This document shows, piece after piece, positions 59,297-64,000 of a stretch of DNA of 64,000 nt. The DNA is taken from contig NZ_PCOZ01000011.1 of NCBI RefSeq assembly GCF_002979555.1, positions 62,001 to 126,000 of the forward strand, in the 5' to 3' direction. Position 1 is the first letter of the stretch. The number at the start of each line of letters is the position of its first letter. Source of the DNA: Pseudomonas sp. MYb60. GTDB lineage: Bacteria; Pseudomonadota; Gammaproteobacteria; Pseudomonadales; Pseudomonadaceae. The notes under the pieces are model-generated. The model made no database searches, was not told the DNA's origin, and saw only the letters and a list, made by a program, of their open reading frames with translations. The translations under genes were made by a program, and so were the position numbers.

Positions 59297-60193
59297 ATGA
59301 ACAAGCTTGAGCTGCTGCGCACCTTCGTGCGCGTCACCGAATTGTCGAGTTTTACCCAGGCCGGCGAGAGCCTGGGCCTGCCGCGTTCTACCGTGTCGGA
59401 ACATGTGCAGGCGCTGGAGGAATTGCTGGGCGCACGCTTGCTGCAACGCACCACGCGCAAGGTGCAGGCGACCCAGGATGGCCGCGTGCTGTATGAACGC
59501 AGCAAGGACCTGTTGTCGCACATGGAGGAGCTGGAGGGGTTGTTCCGCCAGGATGAGGCCCAACTCAGCGGCCGCATTCGCGTGGACATGCCCAATGTCA
59601 TGGCGCGAGACCTGATCCTGCCGCGCCTGCCGCAGTTCATGGAGGCGCACCCACTGATCGAGCTGGAAATCAGTACCACTGACCGTCAGGTCGACCTGCT
59701 CGCGGAAGGGTTCGATTGCGTGCTGCGGGTCGGCGCGCAGCCGGACCAGACGGTGGTGGCACGGCGCCTGTGCAGCATGCCCATGATCAACTGCGCGAGC
59801 GCGGCTTACCTGCAACGTCATGGCGTGCCCCAGACGTTGGCCGACCTGGCGCAGCACCAGTTGGTGCACTACGTGCGTCCGCTGGGGTCGCGTTCGGCCG
59901 GGTTCGAGTACCTGCAGGGCAACAAGGTGCAGCGTATTCCAATGGCCGGGCGGGTGACGGTCAACAGCACCGATGCGTACAAGTCGGCGTGCCTGGGTGG
60001 CTTCGGTATTACCCAGGTGCCGGCCTTGGGCATCGGCGATTTATTGGCCAGCGGTGAATTGGTCGCACTGCTGCCAGACTACCCGGCGCCGCCACTGGAG
60101 GTGTCGCTGCTCTACGCCGGCCAACGGCATTTGCCGCAACGTGTTCGGGTATTCATGGACTGGCTGGCGGCCACGTTGCAGTCCCACCTCTAA
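59297..60193 (+). CDS. LysR-family regulator, divergent from SDR
   Basis: A 298-residue LysR regulator of the CrgA/DhcR-like group (FVRVTELSSFTQAGESLGLPRSTVSEHVQALEELLGARLLQRTTRKVQ). The neighbouring SDR gene reads divergently, the usual arrangement for its target. Its TAA stop shares bases with the convergent LysR gene (CTAA, 60190-60193). Confidence 0.9.
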   Translation: MNKLELLRTFVRVTELSSFTQAGESLGLPRSTVSEHVQALEELLGARLLQRTTRKVQATQDGRVLYERSKDLLSHMEELEGLFRQDEAQLSGRIRVDMPNVMARDLILPRLPQFMEAHPLIELEISTTDRQVDLLAEGFDCVLRVGAQPDQTVVARRLCSMPMINCASAAYLQRHGVPQTLADLAQHQLVHYVRPLGSRSAGFEYLQGNKVQRIPMAGRVTVNSTDAYKSACLGGFGITQVPALGIGDLLASGELVALLPDYPAPPLEVSLLYAGQRHLPQRVRVFMDWLAATLQSHL

Positions 60194-61107
60194 CGCCGTG
60201 CCGACAACTGTTGCGGCGCCAGGAACGCGTCGTGAAAGTAATCGCGCACTGCCTGCATCGCCGGGGTAAATGCGCGTTCGCGATGCCAGGCCAGGCCCAC
60301 GCTCATGGGCGTTACCGGGTCCGTGACCGTAAGGGTTTCGATGCGCTTGCCTTCCAGTGACCAGGGCCGATGCACCAGGTCTGACAGGATCGCCACGCCG
60401 CTGCCGTTGGCGACCATGCTGCGCACCGCCTCCACCGAACTGGTGCGCAGGCGCACCCTGGGCACTTGGCCGGCCTGTTCCCAGTAACGCATGGCGCTGT
60501 GTTCGGCTTCGTCGACGGTGAGCAGGATGTAGGGTTCCTGGGCCACATCCGCCAGGCTCACGGCGCCCCGTTCGCACAAGGGATGATGGCTGGGCAGCCA
60601 CAGGCGCCGCTCCGAGTTGAACAGGATTTCCGAGACGATATCCGGGTGAGTGAGGTTGGCCGTGAGCACCACGGCCATGTCGAACTGGCCGTCGAGCAAG
60701 CCTTGTTCGATGGCCTGGCGTTCCTGCTCGAAGACCTCGATGGTCACGTCGGGGTGCCAGTGTTCCATGCGCTGCAGGTGGTGGGGCAGGAAGTAGCCGA
60801 GCACCGTATAACTGGCGGCCAGGCGCAACACGCCGCTGGCGCGGTAGTCGGGCAGTGGGCTGTTGAGCGCGTCATCGACACTGCGCAGGATCACGTAGGC
60901 CCGGTTGAGAAAGTGCCGGCCGGCGTCGGTCAGGTTCATGCCCTGGGCCGAGCGCACGAACAATTGCACGCCGAGCATGGCCTCCAACTCTTTGATCGCC
61001 GTGGTCACCGCCGATTGGGAGATGTTCAGGTGAATGGCCGCCTGGGAAATCTGGCCGATTTCGGCGGTGGCGACGAAGTAGCGGACTTGGCGCAGGGTCA
61101 GGGACAT
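60190..61107 (-). CDS. LysR-family regulator, divergent from pxpABC
   Basis: A 305-residue LysR regulator with winged helix YFVATAEIGQISQAAIHLNISQSAVTTAIKELEAMLGVQLFVRS. It points away from pxpA, 103 bases off, so control of the 5-oxoproline operon is the likely role. The effector may be oxoproline or a related acid; inferred from position only. Confidence 0.9.
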   Translation of the reverse strand: MSLTLRQVRYFVATAEIGQISQAAIHLNISQSAVTTAIKELEAMLGVQLFVRSAQGMNLTDAGRHFLNRAYVILRSVDDALNSPLPDYRASGVLRLAASYTVLGYFLPHHLQRMEHWHPDVTIEVFEQERQAIEQGLLDGQFDMAVVLTANLTHPDIVSEILFNSERRLWLPSHHPLCERGAVSLADVAQEPYILLTVDEAEHSAMRYWEQAGQVPRVRLRTSSVEAVRSMVANGSGVAILSDLVHRPWSLEGKRIETLTVTDPVTPMSVGLAWHRERAFTPAMQAVRDYFHDAFLAPQQLSARR

Positions 61108-61210
61108 GACGGTATCTGTTTTTCAGAAGATGGGTCATCTGATAATAGATCTTCCCAAGGGGTCAAGCCGCAGCCTACTTTTCCAGCATCACGTGGACGG
61201 AGCGATTCTG

Positions 61211-61969
61211 ATGCAAGCAGTGGATTTCAACTCAGACATGGGCGAAAGCTTCGGCCCCTGGACCATCGGCGATGGCGTCGACGCGGAGCTGATGGCCTAC
61301 ATCAGCTCGGCCAATATCGCCACCGGCTTCCATGCCGGCGACCCTGGCACCATGCGCCGCACCGTCGAGCGCGCCAAGCAACTGGGCGTGGCCATCGGCG
61401 CGCATCCGGGCTTTCGGGACCTGGTCGGTTTCGGCCGTCGCCACATCAACGCACCGGCCCAGGTACTGGTGGACGACATCCTCTACCAGCTCGGCGCACT
61501 GCGTGAAATCGCTCGTGCCCAGGGCGTCACCCTGCAACACATCAAGCCCCATGGCGCGCTGTATATGCACCTGGCGCGCGACGAAGAAGCCGCTCGGTTG
61601 CTGGTGCAGAACCTGCAAATCATCGAGCCGACGCTGTTGCTGTACTGCATGCCCAACTCGGTGATCTGGCGCGTGGCCAAGGAGCTGGGGCAGCCGGTGG
61701 TGCGCGAGTTCTACGCCGACCGTGAGTACGATCTCACCGGCTCCATCGTGTTTACCCGCAACGTGCGAGCACTGGATCCTGCGACGGTGGCGGCGCGTGT
61801 CCTACGGGCCTGTCAGACGGGACGTGTGCGAACCGTGGAAGGTGAAGACCTGTTTATCGAATTCGATTCCATCTGCCTGCACAGCGACACGCCTGGAGCC
61901 CTGGACCTGGTAGAGGCTACGCGCGAAGCGTTGGACCAAGCGGGCATAACCGTCAAAACACCCCAATAA
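61211..61969 (+). CDS. pxpA: 5-oxoprolinase subunit PxpA (LamB/YcsF)
   Basis: Subunit A of the prokaryotic ATP-dependent 5-oxoprolinase, which opens 5-oxoproline to glutamate together with PxpB and PxpC. The family start DFNSDMGESFGPW, SANIATGFHAGDP, and IGAHPGFRDLVGFGRR and HIKPHGALY motifs are all present. The start is ATG 61211, with GGAG upstream; a longer frame to 61106 has no family match. It is 252 residues and first of pxpABC. Confidence 0.95.
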   Translation: MQAVDFNSDMGESFGPWTIGDGVDAELMAYISSANIATGFHAGDPGTMRRTVERAKQLGVAIGAHPGFRDLVGFGRRHINAPAQVLVDDILYQLGALREIARAQGVTLQHIKPHGALYMHLARDEEAARLLVQNLQIIEPTLLLYCMPNSVIWRVAKELGQPVVREFYADREYDLTGSIVFTRNVRALDPATVAARVLRACQTGRVRTVEGEDLFIEFDSICLHSDTPGALDLVEATREALDQAGITVKTPQ

Positions 61970-62029
61970 GAAAACGATCCCTCAATTTTTTTCGCCTGCC
62001 TTTCTACAATGATTCCAAGAGGAACAGAC

Positions 62030-62908
62030 ATGGCTGAAACATCCCCCATCCGCTACAGCTTCGGCGGTGATGAACACCTGTTTGCCGAGGTCAGTGACAG
62101 CATGTCCCTGGAAGCCTTTTTCAAAGGCATGGCGGTTACCCGCGCGGTGGAACGCCTGGCACTGGAGGGCGTGCTGGACGTGTGCCTGGCCAATGCGTCG
62201 TTCCAGATTCGCTTCGACCCCGACCGTATTGCGCCCCACGTATTGCTCGATGCGGTACAGACCGCCGAAGCCCAGGCCGTGGCCGAACGCACCTTGCACA
62301 CGCGCATCATCGAAATCCCGGTGCTCTACAACGACCCGTGGACCCACGAAACGCTGATGCGATTTCGCGACCGTCATCAAGACCCCAGCGGCACCGACCT
62401 GGAGTACGCCGCGCGTATCAACGGGCTGGCCGACGTGGACGCGTTTATCAACGCCCACAGTGTCACGCCGTGGTTTGTGTCGATGGTGGGATTCGTCGCT
62501 GGTCTGCCGTTCATGTTCCAGATGGTTGAGCGCGAGCGGCAGTTGCAGGTGCCCAAATACCTGCGCCCGCGTACCGACACGCCGAAACTCACCCTCGGCC
62601 ATGGCGGCTGTTTCGGCTGCATCTATTCGGTGCGCGGTGCCGGCGGTTACCAGATGTTCGGCGTGACCCCGGCGCCGATCTACGACCCGGCCCAGCAACT
62701 GGCGTACCTCAAGGAACACATGGTGTTCTTCCGCCCCGGCGATATCGTGCAGTTCAAACCCATCGACCGTGAGGCCTACGACCAGGCGGTTGCCGAAGTC
62801 GATGCAGGGCGTTTCGACCTGCGCATCCGTCCGGTGGAATTTTCCCTTGACGCCTTTCTCGCTGACCCTATGGGTTATCCGAAATCCCTGCAGGAGGCGC
62901 TGGCATGA
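62030..62908 (+). CDS. pxpB: 5-oxoprolinase subunit PxpB (KipI-like)
   Basis: The KipI-type subunit, 292 residues, with the cyclophilin-like core in the C-terminal two thirds (VEIPVLYNDPWTHETLMRF-like block, GFVAGLPFMFQMVERERQLQVPKYLRPRTDTPK). It is longer than the ~220 residues common for this subunit, with extra sequence near the N-terminus and in the C-terminal third. ATG 62030 follows AGAGGAA. It overlaps pxpC by 4 bases (ATGA). Confidence 0.92.
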   Translation: MAETSPIRYSFGGDEHLFAEVSDSMSLEAFFKGMAVTRAVERLALEGVLDVCLANASFQIRFDPDRIAPHVLLDAVQTAEAQAVAERTLHTRIIEIPVLYNDPWTHETLMRFRDRHQDPSGTDLEYAARINGLADVDAFINAHSVTPWFVSMVGFVAGLPFMFQMVERERQLQVPKYLRPRTDTPKLTLGHGGCFGCIYSVRGAGGYQMFGVTPAPIYDPAQQLAYLKEHMVFFRPGDIVQFKPIDREAYDQAVAEVDAGRFDLRIRPVEFSLDAFLADPMGYPKSLQEALA

Positions 62909-63882
62909 TCAAGGTCCTCAAACCCGGCCTCGCAACCTCCGTGCAGGACCTGGGCCGCGAAGGTTATTACCACCTGGGCATCCCGCCGTCGGGTGCGCTG
63001 GATCAATACGCGCTGAGTGCCGCCAACCACCTGGTGGGCAATCCAGTGGGCGCGGCGGGCCTGGAGTGCACGTTGATCGGGCCCGAGCTGGAGTTTCAGC
63101 AAGACGCGTTGGTGGCACTCAGCGGTGCCTTGATGTCGCCACGCCTGGACGGTGAAGTGGTGCACCAGGACACCGCCTTTCAGGTGCGTGCCGGGCAGGT
63201 CTTGCGCTTTGAGTTTCCCAAGGCGGGCGCGCGCACTTACCTCGCCGTGGCCGGAGGCATTGACGTGCCGCTGGTGCTCGGCAGCCGCTCGACCTACACC
63301 CTCGGCGCACTTGGCGGCTTCAACGGACGGCGTTTGCAGGAAGGCGATGAACTGCCCATCGGCGAAGCCGGCGGCGCGGGCCGGGCGGGCAACAGCCTGC
63401 CGATGGCACTGCGCCGATCCGTGGGCGGTGATGTGACCCTGCGCGTAGTGCCGGGGCTGTATTACGAACGCCTGACGGAGGCAGCGAAAAGCAGCTTTTT
63501 TGCCGAACCCTGGACAGTGGGCTCCGAAGCCGACCGCATCGGCTACCGCTTCAAGGGCGGCAGTGCGTTGAGCTTCCAGCCACGGGAACAGCCGTTCGGC
63601 GCAGGGTCGGATCCGTCGAATATCGTCGACAGTTGCTATCCGATCGGTTCGATCCAGGTGCCGGCGGGCCTGGAGCCGATCGTGTTGCACCGCGATGCCG
63701 TGTCGGGTGGGGGCTACGCGATGATCGGCACGGTGATCAGTGCCGATCTGGACTTGATCGGGCAGATGCAGCCGAACCAGCGGGCAGGGTTCGTGGCGGT
63801 AACACTGGAAGAAGCGTTGGAAGCGCGGCGGGTGTACAAGAAACGCCTGAAGGCCCTGAGTGGACTCTTCATCTCAGCTTGA
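62905..63882 (+). CDS. pxpC: 5-oxoprolinase subunit PxpC (KipA-like)
   Basis: The KipA-type subunit, 325 residues (VLKPGLATSVQDLGREGYYHLGIPPSGALDQYALSAANHLVGN, then YLAVAGGIDVPLVLGSRSTY and GGYAMIGTVISADLDLIGQ). It completes pxpABC and is translationally coupled to pxpB. Its final 9 bases overlap the convergent CorA-family gene. Confidence 0.94.
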   Translation: MIKVLKPGLATSVQDLGREGYYHLGIPPSGALDQYALSAANHLVGNPVGAAGLECTLIGPELEFQQDALVALSGALMSPRLDGEVVHQDTAFQVRAGQVLRFEFPKAGARTYLAVAGGIDVPLVLGSRSTYTLGALGGFNGRRLQEGDELPIGEAGGAGRAGNSLPMALRRSVGGDVTLRVVPGLYYERLTEAAKSSFFAEPWTVGSEADRIGYRFKGGSALSFQPREQPFGAGSDPSNIVDSCYPIGSIQVPAGLEPIVLHRDAVSGGGYAMIGTVISADLDLIGQMQPNQRAGFVAVTLEEALEARRVYKKRLKALSGLFISA

Positions 63883-64000
63883 GAACTTGCGAAAGGCCCA
63901 GCGCCCGGCAATCAACGTAAACGTCGCCACCAGCGCTACCAGGATCCAGAAGCCTTCCGGGTCCTGGGAAAGCGGCACACCGCCCACGTTCATGCCGAAA
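63874..64000 (-). CDS. CorA-family divalent cation transporter, 3' end only
   Basis: Minus-strand frame entering from the right edge and ending at TGA 63874. The 41 visible residues hold the GMN signature (FGMNVGGVPLSQDPEGFWI) at the loop of the last two helices, then a membrane helix and a basic tail. This identifies a CorA/ZntB-type channel for Mg or Zn. Which subtype cannot be decided. It overlaps pxpC by 9 bases. Confidence 0.85.
   Translation of the reverse strand, partial: FGMNVGGVPLSQDPEGFWILVALVATFTLIAGRWAFRKFSS

Noticed and set aside
1..64000. CRISPR arrays, insertion sequences, prophage, integrons, tRNA or rRNA genes
   Set aside because: No regularly spaced repeats, transposase or integrase frames, or tRNA/rRNA sequences were seen. 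The repeats present are REP/REPIN palindromes.

Overview
The window is chromosomal DNA of a Pseudomonas, most likely the P. fluorescens group. The evidence is high-GC coding, about 60 tightly packed genes on both strands, many REP/REPIN palindromes of the two types common in fluorescent pseudomonads, and gene blocks that match P. aeruginosa order as I remember it (bifA-sodB-argO-argP-oxidoreductase; phaJ1-hydrolase-fadD2-fadD1; gntR/gntK-gntP; sugar ABC transporter-oprB-hexR-zwf-pgl-eda). I see no rRNA, tRNA, prophage, insertion sequence or CRISPR array.

Layout. 1-3.2 kb: scpA (cut by the left edge), scpB and rluB. 3.2-5.2 kb: aroP behind a long, highly structured leader with a 20-codon Tyr/Trp-containing ORF. 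5.3-13.5 kb: an orphan secreted-looking protein, the ribosome-rescue factor arfB, an MFS exporter, two small proteins, an Mpo1-like membrane protein, an AraC regulator, trkH and an imelysin lipoprotein. 13.6-20.9 kb: bifA, two tiny convergent amphipathic proteins, sodB, argO/argP, an epimerase-like oxidoreductase and a coiled-coil membrane protein. 21.0-33.4 kb: a hexose block with an AGE-family sugar isomerase, the gtsABCD ABC importer, oprB porin, hexose-6-phosphate mutarotase, hexR and the Entner-Doudoroff genes zwf, pgl and eda.

33.4-47.1 kb: a class-V aminotransferase, a DUF3820 protein, a PA2169-family protein, phaJ1, a lipase-like hydrolase, fadD2 and fadD1, CsbD, a BrkB-family protein, a second peptide deformylase, an exported methyltransferase-like protein, a GNAT and a BdlA-like PAS-PAS chemoreceptor. 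47.2-52.9 kb: a gene fragment, MFS plus GST, and the gluconate regulon gntR/gntK/gntP with three matching operators. 52.9-64 kb: alaC, a GyrI-like protein, a GNAT, a small stress-type cluster (NTF2-like, YCII, AHSA1) ending in a broken ECF sigma gene, three LysR regulators, a PACE-type transporter, an SDR, the 5-oxoprolinase genes pxpABC and the 3' end of a CorA-family gene.

How it works together. The hexose block takes sugar through OprB and GtsABCD, isomerises or anomerises it, and feeds glucose-6-phosphate to zwf-pgl-eda under HexR. Gluconate enters the same Entner-Doudoroff pathway through GntP and GntK. The strongest signals not explained by ordinary genes are: a four-way-junction-like RNA leader before aroP with an alternative pairing that would hide the leader-ORF ribosome site; a shared operator/promoter module before the AGE gene and gtsA; a pair of small amphipathic proteins facing each other between bifA and sodB; and a truncated ECF sigma gene left beside its usual YCII partner.
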